Source: Lichenostomus cassidix (taxonomy: Eukaryota > Chordata > Aves > Passeriformes > Meliphagidae). Taken from it: a stretch of DNA of 64,000 nt. The DNA is taken from positions 310,001 to 374,000 of the forward strand of contig VLJF02000046.1 of assembly GCA_008360975.2 (NCBI GenBank). The letters run 5' to 3'. Position numbers and translations under genes: made by a program. Shown here piece by piece: positions 1 to 11,289 of this stretch (position 1 is its first letter; each line of letters opens with the position of its first letter). The notes below the pieces were generated by a model, which worked only from the letters and a program-made list of their open reading frames with translations, did no database searches and was not told where the DNA came from.

Positions 1-860
1 CTGCCGTGTCTCTGCCTGGAAGGATCAAGCAGCTCTGGGAGCTGGGGGAGAGGCCAGGGCTGCCAAGGGGGGATGTTGTTGGCAGCTCCATGAGGACGCT
101 CTGGGACGCTGCCCTGGGCTGTCCAGCGCAGTGGGGATGGATCAGCCCCTGCTCTGCTGCTCCTTCCCGGCTCCCCCAGGGACCTTGCAGAGCCCCAGCC
201 ATGCTGTTTGCCCCCAGCCTGCCCACGGCCACCCTGCAGCTGCTCACGGGGGTTTTCTCTGCTCAGCATTGGCCTGGGCGTGTTCTGGAGAGAGCCTGGG
301 CAAGGAGCCTCGAGCCCCCAGGCCCTGCCCTGAGGCGTCAGCTGTGCCCCAGCAGTGCCCATGGCCTGTCCCTGCTGCAGCCCCGGCACTGCCACCCCCA
401 GCACTGGCAGCGACCCCGAGAGCACTCAGGCCCTACAGCAACACGAGGGCCAGCAGGGCAGCGGGGCAGTGGCACGGGAGCAGCACTGGCAACACCAAGT
501 GCTGCTGCTCCTTGGCACAGCTGCTGTGCCACCCCTGATCTGCCCCAGCTCTGCACACAGACATTACTGCTGCAGCTCCAGGGAAAGGAACAAAAGGGAA
601 TCTCTGGTGAAAACTTGGCTGGGACATCCTTTTGTTTCCTTAAAGCCACTGAGAGCACAGCTCCTCATTGACAGAGACAGTGGCCCACAGCAAATGCGGA
701 GAGAAACAAAATGAGAAATGGCACAACGACCTTTATTTGTGGATGTTCAAAAACTAAAACAAAGGAAAAAAACCCCACAACCGAACAAACAAGCACTATC
801 AAAATGACTCATATAAAAAGTGATTTACAGAAATTGGCAACCAGTTTAATGTTTCTGAAA
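1..860. other. 3' flank of OR1, diverged copy of the OR2/OR3 3' flank
   Basis: No gene recognised. Parts, for example around 350-440, resemble the 3' flanks of OR2 (near 22,200) and OR3 (near 36,380), but far less closely than the OR1 5' side resembles OR2. It is GC-rich up to about 700 and AT-richer next to the OR1 stop. Open frames here are short, overlapping on both strands, and look like chance frames in GC-rich DNA. Confidence 0.5.
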
Positions 861-1778
861 TCATCCAGTCATCATTCTCCACACTGCAGCCTTGAGCTCC
901 TGGTTCCTCAGGCTGTAGATGAGAGGGTTTAGCACTGGAGGCACCACTGAGTACAGAACTGACAGTGCAAGATCCAGGGATGGGGAGGAGATGGAGGGAG
1001 GCTTCAGGTAGGCAAATATTGCAGTGCTGATAAACAGGGAGACCACAGCCAGGTGAGGGAGGCACGTGGAAAAGGCTTTGTGCCGTCCCTGCTCAGAGGG
1101 AATCCTCAGCACAGCCCTGAAGATCTGCACATAGGAGAAAAGTATGAAAACAAAGCAACCAAAAGCTAAAAAGGTAGTAAAACCGGAGATCCCAGTTTTT
1201 CTGAGGATGGAGTGTGAGCAGGAAAGCTTGAGGATCTGTGGAACTTCACAGAAGAACTGGCCCAGGGCATTGCCATGGCACAGGGGCAGGGAAAATGTAT
1301 TGGCTGTGTGCAGCAGAGCATTGAGAAAGCCACTGGCCCAGGCAGCTGCTGCCATGTGGGCACAAGCTCTGCTGCTCAGGAGGGTCCCATAGTGCAGGGG
1401 TTTGCAGATGGACACATAGCGGTCATAGCTCATGGTGGTGAGGAGAGAAACCTCTGCTGAAATGAAAAAGACAAGCAGAAAGACCTGTGCAGCACATCCT
1501 GAGTAGGAGATGTCCCTGGTGTCCCAGAGGGAATTGTGCATGGCTTTGGGGACAGTGGTGCAGATGGAGCCCAGGTCGATGAGGGCCAGGTTGAGCAGGA
1601 AGAAGAACATGGGGGTGTGCAGGTGGTGGTTCCAGGCTACGGCGCTGATGATGAGGCTGTTGGCCAGGAGGGCAGCCAGGGAGATGCCCAGGAAGAGGCA
1701 GAAGTGCAGGAGCTGCAGCTGCCGTGTGTCTGCAAATGGCAGGAGGAGGAAGTGGCTGATGGAGCTGCTGTTGGACAT
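861..1778 (-). CDS. Olfactory receptor OR1, OR14-like, intact single exon
   Basis: A 305-residue odorant receptor, a seven-transmembrane GPCR expected in the plasma membrane of olfactory neurons and coupled to the olfactory G protein. Visible hallmarks: an N-terminal glycosylation sequon (N3-S-S), the TM1 asparagine (N40), PMFFFLLNLAL in TM2, C95 at the start of TM3, MSYDRYVSIC (116-125, the OR form of DRY), extracellular-loop cysteines C167/C177/C187, KAFSTC before TM6 (234-239) and NPLIY in TM7 (284-288). The start is the conserved ATG shared with OR2 and OR3, in the sequence MSNSSSISHF. The tail ends at MMTG, five residues shorter than the other two. Family knowledge places such genes in the large bird-specific gamma-c expansion. 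Residues 1-178 differ from OR2 at only 5 positions, whereas 179-305 differ at about 26. The TM1 motif usually written GN is AN here. Confidence 0.93.
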   Translation of the reverse strand: MSNSSSISHFLLLPFADTRQLQLLHFCLFLGISLAALLANSLIISAVAWNHHLHTPMFFFLLNLALIDLGSICTTVPKAMHNSLWDTRDISYSGCAAQVFLLVFFISAEVSLLTTMSYDRYVSICKPLHYGTLLSSRACAHMAAAAWASGFLNALLHTANTFSLPLCHGNALGQFFCEVPQILKLSCSHSILRKTGISGFTTFLAFGCFVFILFSYVQIFRAVLRIPSEQGRHKAFSTCLPHLAVVSLFISTAIFAYLKPPSISSPSLDLALSVLYSVVPPVLNPLIYSLRNQELKAAVWRMMTG

Positions 1779-1800
1779 TTTGATCCTCTGGCCATGGGAA

Positions 1801-1830
1801 CCTATTCATGGAGAAAAGGACAGTGACGAG
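1801..1830 (-). other. Candidate splice acceptor upstream of OR1 start
   Basis: On the minus strand a pyrimidine-rich stretch ends in AG at 1803-1802, followed by GTTCCC, 22 bases before the ATG. OR2 and OR3 have the same AG/GT arrangement at the same distance. OR coding exons usually follow a spliced 5' untranslated exon, so this is a plausible acceptor; the upstream exon was not identified. Confidence 0.45.
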
Positions 1831-4150
1831 TCAGGGGAGACTTTCCTGAGCAATGTCCAAGCCCTTTCCCCCAGGCCAGCCCCTGCCACTCTGTGTCACC
1901 CAATTTCCCTTTTCTCAGAGCTCTTCCTCCAGCCCCATGCCTGGAGCTCTGCTGGGATCTGGCCCTGTTGCTGTGACAAGCAGTGGCTCTGCCCATGGAC
2001 ACTGAGGAGTCAGCTCTGCTGTGTAGCAGTTTGGTCATGGAAATGGGGGACAGGGACCAGTCCTGGGTTGGACTTTGTCAGACCAAACTGCCCCTAAGGC
2101 AGAGGAGCTTGGCAGCATCTCCTGTCCCAGGGCTAAGGAACAGTGACAGCCAAAGGCAGTTTAAGAGGATTTCCGGCTGTGCTCAGGGAGCATAGAGAGA
2201 GCTGTGCAAGGCAAGAGGATTGGCTGTAACTCAGTGAAGGGTGAGGGGAGCTGCTCTGTTGCTCCATCTGTTCCCAGCTGCCCTTTCTGAGATCAAGGGC
2301 AGTCCCTGTGTTCCCCTGAAAATCACCCTGACACAGCTGAGAGCAGAGGGACTCACAGCAGAGCCAAATGGCTCAGCCTTTCTCAGAGTCTCAGCCCCAC
2401 TGCTGGCCAAGGACACTCCTGCCCCTCAGTGTCCCCTGGAAGGTAGCTCACAGCTTGGATGAGCACCCCGAGGAAACACCAAGGGTCCTGGCCATGGAAC
2501 TGCTTGAGGAGAGTCATTTCATTGCCAGCCTGCCAGCCTGCCCTGCCCAGAGCTGCCCAGGGCAGAGGGAGCTGGGACACCTCATTGCTGTGCTCACCCT
2601 GCACAGGAGGAGCCCCAAGGGCTGCGCCTGACCCTGCAGCTGCAACTGCCATTGCCAGAGAGCCTGTCAGCAATGCCAGGAGCACCTGAGCAAGGCAAGG
2701 AGAGAGACAGCCGAGCCCTGAGGAAAAGCCTTTCCCTGCACAGCCCCTCGCAGGCAGCAGCAGTGCAGGACAGTTGCCCTCAGGCCCTGGTCAGCAGGGA
2801 ATGGGCAATGGCAGGAGAGATGCCCTTCATCTCTGGTGCTGCTCTGCCGGCCCAGGAGCGGAGTGAGGGCCCCGAGCCCCCGGGCTGAGGGCTGTGCTGG
2901 CTGCCAGGGGACACAAGAGCTCTGCTGCTCAGGGCAGCTGGCAGATCCCCTGCCCTGGCAAAGAGCCCTCAGGGCTGCAGGAGCTGCTCTGCAGGACAGC
3001 CCTGGGCACCCCTGGCTGCACCCCCACCTTCCCAGCCTGCAGCCATCCCTGGCAGCAGGAGCTGTCCTGCCCTGTCCCTCTGACGGTGCCCAGGGCAGCC
3101 CCGCTCTGCAGCACATCCTCCCCCAAACCAGAAACACCAGCAGAGCCATCCTTACAGTCATATCAGTGCTGTGTCAGCTTTAGGAGATCCCTGCAGCCAG
3201 AGACTTACTGTGTCAGAAGTTGTGAAGATTTCTCCATGAATAAGCTCAGAATTGTCCTTCCAGTTGCTTTAAGCCTCTGTCTGCTTCACTCCTCTCAGGT
3301 ACCTGCAGGCAGCATCCTCAGCCCTGCTGGGCTGGGAAAGAAACTGCTCATCAGGAGAAATGTCTTTTTGAAGCTCTTCTTGGTTGCCAGGAGTTCCCTC
3401 TGTGCCAGGAGCCCAGCCCAGCTCAGCAGCACAGCAACAGCACAAGCACTTTAATGAGCCTCTTGGGCATTTGGTGTTGTTTACATGAAACTCAGTCCCT
3501 GAGAGTATGTTCAAAAAACTTCTCAAGAACTCAGATTCAAACTCAAAGTTTCTTTCACTTTTAATGGGTATCACTAAGGGACACAACTGAGAAATTGTCC
3601 CCAGGTTCCAGCTAGAGCAGAACACTGGAGGCAGTGATGACAGCTGGGGACAAACAAGGCAAAGGTGTCTCTGATGCTGAGCAAACCTGGATGTGTTTCA
3701 GGAATGCAAAGGGCCAAGGCCTGAGCCCCAGCCCCTGGCAAGGCAGATCCTGTCCCTCCCTCAGTGCTCAGGGCTCTTCCCGGGGCACTGGCATGTGGGG
3801 ATGTGCAATGCCAAGGGCAGGACCATGGGGCAGCCCCTGCCAGGCTGCTGGGCAGGGACAAGGAGGCAATGAGGCCCCAGGGCTGCAAGGGTCACTTGTG
3901 TCCTCCTCATGGCCTCAGGGCCAGGGACAGCAGCCATGGCCAAAGTGCTGCACAAGTTGGCTCTGTCAGGGCCTTGCAGCTCCTGCACATCCCTCTGCCC
4001 TCTCCAGCCCAGGCTGTCCTACGCTGTCCATGCCCTGCGCCTCTGTCCCTGCAGGCTGTCGTCATCCCCCGGCTGCCCCACCTCGCTGGCCCTTCCTTTG
4101 CTGACAGCTCTGCGTCCTGCCTGCCTCTGCCTTGGCACACAGAGCCTTGG
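1810..4150. repeat. OR 5' flank block, copy A
   Basis: About 2.3 kb of GC-rich DNA upstream of OR1 that recurs inverted upstream of OR2 (about 18,480-20,740) and again upstream of OR3 (37,850-40,209). It holds long overlapping open frames on both strands but nothing I recognise as a protein family. Copy A has a short deletion near 2740 relative to copy D, which breaks a long minus-strand frame (see 38419-39207). Confidence 0.7.
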
Positions 4151-4488
4151 GCTTGATACCAGAAGGGTTAATTCAATTTTTACTGTGCCTGTGAACTTAT
4201 AGCAGGGAAACAAAGCATGCAAGGTCTGCTTTCCCAGCGAGGATGGTTGGAAGATAAAAAGAAAACATCTGTCTCAAGGGTGCAGTGGTAGAAAAAACAT
4301 GGACTGAATCTGGGAACTTGTGGTGGGTTTTATGGTAATGGGTAAATTGTAATACACATGTAGCCACTGTAGATAAACAACACACTTGCAGAATCATGAG
4401 TCCATGTAACGTTAGGTGTTATCCCCTCTTGGACCTCAGGCCTGAATAAATGATGCTATCTTTAACACCAAATTAGTGTTAAGGAGTC
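4151..4488 (+). mobile_element. LTR-like end bordering satellite, copy A left
   Basis: An AT-richer segment with a polyadenylation-type AATAAA at 4445-4450, followed about 25 bases later by a TTAGTGTTAAGGAGT end, directly abutting the ~40-bp satellite. A similar end in opposite orientation closes the other side of the array near 6335-6400. This resembles the R/U5 end of a retroviral LTR; the start of the element was not found. Confidence 0.4.
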
Positions 4489-6320
4489 TTCTTTGGATAT
4501 TTCAGAGATTTGGTGAAAGCAGGGCCACACAGAACCAAGGAGTCCACTGTGATACAATGGAACCTCTTGGAACCAAAGAGACCATTGTGACACTTTGTGA
4601 CAATTGACTCCATGGAATCAAAGAGGCCATTGTGACAATACAGATCCAAGGAGACCATGGTTACACTGTTGAACCTCATAGAACCAAGGGTCCATTTTGA
4701 CACTGTGAGGCCTCATGGAACCCAAATGCATTGTGACTCAGCAGGGCCACATGGAGCCAAGGGGCCACAATGTGACACTGCAGGTCCAAGAAGATCATTA
4801 TGACACCGAGAAACTTTATGAAACCAAAAAAAAAATACATTGAGACAGAGAAAAGCCTCATGGAACCAAGGGGCCATAGTGACACAATGGGCTTCTTTGG
4901 AAGAATGGAGACCATTGGTGACAGTACAGAAGCTCAAGGAACTTCATGAAACTCATTGTGACACTGTGGGGCTGCATGGAACCAAAAAGCCATTGTAAAC
5001 ACATCAGGGCTGCATGGAACCAATGGTCCATTGTTACACTGCAGATGCAAGGAGACCATCGTGACACTATGGAACCTCCTGGAACCATGGGTCCATTGGG
5101 ACACATCAGGGCCTCACAGAATCAACGAATCCATTGTGACACTATGGAACCTCATGGAACAAAAGATCCATGGTGACACTGAGGACACAAAGAGACCATT
5201 ATGACACTGAGGAACCTCATGGAATCAAAGGTCCATTGTTACACTGGGGAGCCCTGTGGAACCAAGGAACGACGGGGCCATTCTGATGCTGCTGGGCCTC
5301 ATGGAACCAAGGGCACAATAGTGACACTGTGAGGCTCCAAGGGACCAAGGCAAACTTCTAACACTGCAGAACCAAGGAGACCACTGTGACACTACAGAGC
5401 ATCATGGAACCAAGGGTCCATTGAGACACAGCAGGTACTCATGAAACCACGGAGGCCATTTTTACACTTTGAGGCCTTGCAGAACCAAAGGGCCATTGTG
5501 ACACTGTGGGGCTCAATGGAACCAATGGTCTATTGTGACACTGCAGGCCCCATGGAACCAAGGAATCCATTGTGACGTTACCAGACCTCATGGAAGCAAG
5601 GAACCATTGTGACACTATGGGACCATGTTGGGCCAAGGGGCAATTGTGGCACACTGTGGCACCATGGAAACCAAGGAGACCACTGTGACACTCTGGAGCC
5701 TCATAGAACCAATGGGGCCATTTTGACACTGCATGGCCTCATGGAACCAAGGAGAGCATTGTGACACTGCACAGCTTCATAGAATCAAGGAACCACTGTG
5801 TCACTGTGGAGGCCATTGGAACCAAGTGGTGCATTGTGGCACTGTTGGGTCCCATGGAACCAAGGAGCCATTGTGACAGTGTAGGGTGTCATGGAACCAA
5901 GGAGCCACTGTGACACTGTGGGGGTTGATGGAAACATGGAATCCATTGTGACTTGTAGGGACCCCATGGAACCAATGATCCTCTGGGATAATGTGGAGCC
6001 AAGCAGTCCATTGTAATACTGTAGAGCCGCATGGAATCAAGGAAATCATTGTGGCACTACGGAGCCCCGTGGAGCCAAAAGGCCATTGTGACACTCATGG
6101 AACAATGGAATCCATTGTGACACTGTGGGGCTTTATGGAATGAAGGTGACCATTGTGACACTGCAGAGTGCCATGGAACCAACAGAATCAATTGTGACAC
6201 TTCAGGGCCTTGTGGAAGCAAGGGGATCATTGTGACACTGTGAGGCCTTGTATAGCCAAGGGCCAATGTGGCACTGCAGGGCTTCATGGAACCAAGAGGC
6301 CATTGTGACACTGTTACAAA
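4489..6320. repeat. ~40-bp tandem satellite, copy A
   Basis: Degenerate tandem array, roughly 37-42 bp per unit, built on GGAACCAAGG...CCATTGTGACACTG. Unit length and sequence vary. Reading frames across it (proteins rich in SQWPLGSM-like repeats on the minus strand) are by-products of the repeat and not genes. The same satellite occurs at 16145-18225, 23335-23745, 34780-35255 and 62855-63110. Confidence 0.9.
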
Positions 6321-6430
6321 AAAAATCAGTAAAAATAACAGAAACTCCTCAACACCAATGTAGCATTTAGAAGCAGCATTTTTTATTCAGCCAGATGCAC
6401 AAGGGGATATCTGCTCTGACATACCATGCA
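6321..6430 (-). mobile_element. LTR-like end bordering satellite, copy A right
   Basis: Read on minus, this contains an AATAAA-like signal (near 6380-6385) followed by an ACATTGGTGTT...GGAGTTTC end next to the satellite. It mirrors the left border at 4445-4488 in inverted orientation and is repeated at 16075-16145 in unit B. Confidence 0.4.
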
Positions 6431-7430
6431 TGCTGAGTGCAGGAAAGTTCAGTTTACAGACTGTATTTTACATACATATTCATTGATTGCCCCAGAAAAA
6501 ACAGACATAGGATAATAATTTCCCCTAAATCATTAACATATTTTCCTTCCCATTTACACACGCATTTTTCTGCCCTTGGGGGTCACTTTGGGGGCCCCTG
6601 GTGGTTGGGCACCTCAAAGTCATATCTGATTGCCTGGTGAAGTGGTAAGAATTGCCACAACTGGAGCTGGTCGCTTTCCAGTTCCCCTTCTTACACAATG
6701 GGCATTGTGCAGATCCATGGGCCGGTGGTTTCTGAAGAACAAGCAATGTGTGAGCTCCCCAGGTGCAGATGATTTTTCATCTGGTAACATCTTCCACGTT
6801 GCAGGACGTGAAACTATGATATATTTTCTGTTTGTAACTCACCATCCCTCTTGATACATAGTGGCTTTTATTGCATTTGCTAACCACTGATTTTTGCAGG
6901 GTCCCACTCACCTCCTACTCAGTTTTGGGGGTCCCACTCCATCTTTTAACCTCCCCCTTCTCCCCATTCCCATCTACCAGCCCCATCCTCTGCTCACCCC
7001 ACAGCTCCTCACCCTGCAGCCTGGGGTGCTCCCAGCACCACCAGTGCCACCAGTACAGCCCAGCTATCCCCACTCGCCCCATCACCTGCGCCGGGCAGTG
7101 CCCTCAGCCCCAAAGCAGCCTTGCTGTGCCCTGGGTGTCCCCAAAGCAGCCTTGCTGTGCCCTGGGTGTCCCCAAAGCAGCCTCACCCCGTGCAGCACTG
7201 GCAGCACCAGTCCGGAGCAGTGTGGAGCTCGGGGGACATCAGCCGTGCCGGGCAGGGCCGAGCCCCGCGGGAATTCCCTTGGAGCTTTCCTGAGCACAGA
7301 GGCCTGAGAGACCTTCCCAGGAGAGACTCAGGCCAAGGAGCCCTTGAGTCCCTCAGCCCCACGTCGGTGTCTGCTGGAATTCAATCCCCCTCCCCATCCC
7401 ACAGCAGCTCTGCATTTCCCTCCTGCAGCC
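6431..7430. other. Unit filler between satellite and direct-repeat block, copy A
   Basis: AT-rich to about 6900, then C-rich. Repeated inverted at about 15,080-16,070. A 31-bp minisatellite (unit beginning CCCCAAAGCAGCCTTGC) with just over two copies lies at about 7109-7190. No gene recognised. Confidence 0.5.
7109..7190. repeat. 31-bp minisatellite
   Basis: Two full units plus a partial one, beginning CCCCAAAGCAGCCTTGC and ending CCTGGGTGT. The inverted copy in unit B (about 15,290-15,370) also has just over two units. Confidence 0.8.
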
Positions 7431-8319
7431 ACCAAGGGCACAGAGCAGCCTCCTCTCTCGGCCACTTGCCTCTTTTCCATGCCTTCCCCAGGCCCTGGCT
7501 CTGCCCCACAAGCCCTGGGCTCAGTCCTGCCCCTGCACGCTCACACAGGCTGAGATGGACACTGATGGTTTCTCTGGCAGCTTCTCTCAGCCCAGCCCAG
7601 CTCCCTCCAAGCTCTGCCAGCTGCCCTGAGCTCTCTGCAGCACCAAGGGCCTCTCCCCAGCACAGCCCAGCCGCCTCTGGCCCCACAGCCCTGCTCAGGC
7701 CAGGCTGCTCTGGGCAGTGGCCCCACGGCCTCAGCCCCTCTGAAGGGCACAGCAGCAGCTGGAGCTGCCAGAGGACTCAGCCCCAGCCATGGGGGAACGT
7801 GCTTGGCCAAAGGAAAAGGAGGCTCCCTCTTGATGCCTGATGATTTTTGCCTTTTATTTTTACATACCCTTTTATACATTTTTATACTTCTTCCATACCT
7901 TCTGTATCCTCTATCCCCTTAACCTACATACTTGTAATTTTTGTAGTCTGATATTCTTCCTTAGATTTAAGGTTCTGCAAGGCAGAAAGCCTAAATATTT
8001 ATAGTAAAAGGCCAGAGAGCCCTATGCTATCAAAATCTCTCTAGAACATATTTTGTAAACGGGGCTCTAGCCTCATACTGGTGGGTTTCTTTAGAATAGG
8101 GGGACATTACTTCTTTTGTTAATTTTCCTACTGGGGAATTCTCCATTGATATGTAATTTGAAAAGTCTATAAAAATTTTATACACATTATATGGTGTGTG
8201 CATCTCAGAGTGTTCCACCTTGGAAGAGCTGTGCACCTAGGTTCCTATTAAAATACAGAGTTAACACCATTTCATCCCTTTAATCATGTCTCCCTCATAA
8301 TTTTAAGACCAACTGAAAG

Positions 8320-8620
8320 GCAGCACTGTGTGCCCTGCTCTCCTGTCCAGGAGATGCTGAGAGCTCTGCAGCCCCTCCTGCCATCCCATCTGCCCAGATC
8401 AGCACAACAGCCCTGGCCTTGTGGCCATCAGGAGCTGTTCCTGCTCCAGGCCCAGGGCTCATCCCAAAGCTGGGGCAGCCAGAAAGCTGTGCCCATTGCT
8501 GTTCATTCCTGCTCTGATGAGGATGCATCCTCAGCAACTTGGAGGCTCCCTGAGGAATTTTACTTCTCCAGAGGCTTGTTCAGCCTTCAGCTCTTCAGTT
8601 CAGGTATTTAGTGAGAGAGG
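8320..8620. repeat. Well-conserved unit segment, copy A
   Basis: This stretch is nearly identical at 14370-14650 (inverted) and 29885-30185 (direct). It has open frames on both strands in all copies, but codon-level conservation cannot be separated from recent duplication. Not recognised as a protein. Confidence 0.4.
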
Positions 8621-8919
8621 CTCATTGACATTTCAAAACATCCTAATAAGACAAGGCTTTGGGAATTATTTAATTAAGTCTTCAATTCTTCTGTGGTTAA
8701 TTATAGAGATTTCAGAAGAGTATTCAAAGTGAATACACTATATGTAAGACAATGCAGAGCAAATTGATTTGTCCTTTTTAGTTTTCTTTTCCAGTTTATG
8801 GGTTGGTATCAAGAATTTCCAATTGATACTGATCCAGAGCATCTCCTAATGCAGTCTGAATAGATATGAAAATCAAGACCCTTTATGGCTGACAATCAAT
8901 CAGACTCTGTCCCTAATCT

Positions 8920-8935
8920 AATCTTCCTCCACTCC
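8920..8935. other. Deletion point in unit A
   Basis: Units B (about 13,985-14,050 inverted) and C (about 30,480-30,540) both carry about 60 extra bases here, between CTGTCCCTAA and CTTCCTCCACTCC. Unit A lacks them, so A most simply suffered a deletion. Confidence 0.6.
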
Positions 8936-9484
8936 AGGCTGCACCTGCAGCTGTCAGCTCCTTGCCACAAACTCCCAGCTGCTTTCCTTGGAGAAAGGGC
9001 TGCCCAAGAAACAGAGGGATGTTCATTTATCGTCAGCAAACAAAACCAAAGGAAGGCACAGCTCCATAAAATGCAGATATCATTCCTCTGCTGTATATTA
9101 AATCCACTTTCCACAGCAGACAGTCTCAGACCAATGGAAAACACGTTCTGTGCCCAGCACAGATCCCAAGATGTCCCCAAACCCTCCCTGCCCTAGTTCT
9201 TCCCAAATTTGCTCTTTGCACACACGAGTCACACACTGAAGTCCTGAGCTCCCTGCATGGCCAGAGGGAGGAAAAGAGAGAAAGTGGATGAAGAGCTCTC
9301 TTGTGCAGAGCTACAGCTGCACTAATCCCAATATTCTTGGGTCACAGGAACTTGATCCAAAACCCTCTGCAGCATCTGTTCCCTGGGTCAAAATCTGTCT
9401 GCATGGCCAGGCCCAAGGAGTGCTGGGCAATGGAGTCACATCCAGGGGTGTCCCCAGGGCTCAGGATTGAGGCCACTTCAGTTA

Positions 9485-9700
9485 AATCTCTTTATTGCTG
9501 ATCTGGATGAGGCACCGAGGGCACCCTCAGTCAGTTGCCAGGTGACCCCAAGCTGGGTGGGAGTGTGGCTGTGCTGGAGGGCAGGAAGCTCTGCAGAGGG
9601 ATCTGGACAGGCTGCAGCCATGGGCCCAGGACAATTGGATGAGGTTCAGCAAGGCCAAGGGCAGCGTCCTGCCCCGGGGTCACAACCACACCAAATCCCT
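9485..9700 (+). mobile_element. CR1 LINE fragment, copy A
   Basis: A roughly 215-bp piece whose DNA follows the CR1 reverse transcriptase region. The order LFIADLDE, then GTGGGAGTGTGGCTGTGCT, then the GCAGAGGGATCTGGACAGG segment matches the better preserved CR1 at 47100-47400. The frame is broken and both ends are truncated. The same fragment is at 30785-31000 in unit C. Confidence 0.7.
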
Positions 9701-9975
9701 GGCCGTGCCCTGGCCCTGATCCCCACATCCTGTCCTGTTTTCTTCATCCCTCCATTGCCAGGGACTTTGTGGGACAAGGGAGCTCTGCTCTGGGGATGGA
9801 GGGAGGTGCAAGTGCAACCACTGGAGTGGGAACCACAAGTGATCAGGTTTGTGTCCTTTGGGGTCAGGAACTGGTGAGACTCAGAGGCACAGAAAGTTTC
9901 TCTTCATGGCCAAGAAACAGAAGTTGAACATGACTCATTCTAATAACCATCACAGCTCTTCCCTCAGCTCTGTGC

Positions 9976-10522
9976 TGTTGGGTAAGATGAAATAAGAAGG
10001 CCTTATAGATATGATTACCTTGCAAAAGATGCTGAGAATATGGAAAATATGAGCAAGGTTGAAATGAAGACAAGGTTCGAGTTGTAGAGTAACTAAAAAA
10101 CAATGGTATGGCTATGGAAGGTAATCCCCCTTTCTTGATAGAACAATGCCCTCTGACCAGGCAGGTCCAAAGGTCAGAGCAGACCCTGCCTGCCTGGTAG
10201 AGATCTCAAAAAGCAGTTTTTTTTAAGGTTTGAAACATGACCATGAAACAAGGTTAAAGGGAATTAGAATATTCAACAGAGAAGATGATTTATTGCATTG
10301 TAAACAGCAAATCGCTCTTTTTTTTACGCTCTTTTACTCTCTTCTTTCTGCTCTCTCTCTCTCTCTTTCCTCTGGCCTGCTTTGGGCTGCGTCTTGCGGC
10401 TCACAGGCCTCTCACGCCCACGCTCCTTCGCAATAAACCCTCATGTTCTAAAACTCATCTTTAGAGATCTCTTGTTCCTATTTTTATCCCCATAACTAAA
10501 CCCGACGGAGTCTATTCTTACA
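9976..10522 (+). mobile_element. Solo LTR with 6-bp target duplication
   Basis: A 547-bp insert starting TGTTGGGTAAG and ending TTCTTACA, flanked on both sides by CTGTGC (9970-9975 and 10523-10528). It carries AATAAA near 10431 and a CT-rich stretch at about 10335-10370. Unit C has the uninterrupted site at about 31270-31285 with a single CTGTGC, so this LTR inserted after the unit was duplicated. Six-base duplications are typical of class II (beta/alpha-like) avian retroviruses. Confidence 0.85.
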
Positions 10523-10528
10523 CTGTGC

Positions 10529-11285
10529 AACATCTGAGCAGCATCTGACATGTCCACCACTCACAAGGGATTTCTATACAAAATCAGTTTTAGGCAAAGA
10601 TGCTGTCACAGATATAAACAGAGTTAAGTTGTATCACGATGCTGTGCCTGGACTGGAGGTAAAACAGCTCAAACAATGCCCTATTTGCAAAGCTGTCAGT
10701 GGTGGATGGAGAACAGGGGTCAGGCTGCCTTTTGGTGTTGAGGAAATGCTGAAACCAGCCTGACTCATTCTGTCTCCTCCTTCCTGGCTGAACCTCTCCT
10801 CTTTCCCCTCCCACCCACTGTCTTTTGTCTCCCACCAGGCACCCTGGTGAAGAGCCTGGCTCTGTGTTCTCCATCACCTCCTCGCTGGCACTGCCAGGCT
10901 GGGATGAGGAGCCCCTCAGCCTTCCCTTCTCTGGGCTGGACAAGCCCAGCTCCCTCAGCCTCTCTCCACAGCTAAATGGCTTCAGGCACACCTTGGAGGC
11001 TCTTCACTGACCCTGCTGCAGCTGCCAGACATCTTTCCTGTGCTGGGGAACCCAAACCAGACCACAGTGACCTGGAGAATCTACGTCCTTGATGTCCTTC
11101 CTGGTCACACAGCCCCCTTGTCTTCCGTGTTTGGCTCTGGGGGTTTGTTTGTGGAACATCCTCTGGGAAAGGCTGCAGCACTGGGGGGAAAATGGATCTA
11201 GGAGGACAGGGGACCCCACTTGGCAGGGGCAGGACGGGGGACTTCTCTGGGGAGGGACTGTGAGAGGGGTCCCCAGTGACCCTGC
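10529..11285. other. Unit filler, copy A
   Basis: GC-rich DNA equivalent to 31285-32085 in unit C. No gene recognised; open frames on both strands are broken differently in the two copies. Confidence 0.4.
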
Positions 11286-11289
11286 ACAG

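Larger units (their letters stand above)
870..9385. repeat. Palindrome 1, left arm (unit A)
   Basis: Matches 13520-21695 in inverted orientation, with small indels. The inner boundary is sharp: reading outward, both arms share the sequence up to about 9385/13520, then diverge. The outer boundary falls near the OR stop codons, beyond which the two sides are only distantly alike. The spacer is about 4.1 kb and contains the JAK3-like fragment of unit A. Confidence 0.88.

Noticed and set aside
4479..6311. Several minus-strand frames encoding SQWPLGSM-type repeats
   Set aside because: Translation of the ~40-bp satellite; the frame changes with unit-length variation and has no consistent start.
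7121..7840. 239-codon plus-strand frame in unit A filler
   Set aside because: Counterparts in B and C have different starts and frames, both strands are open and proline/serine-rich, as expected from GC-rich non-coding DNA.
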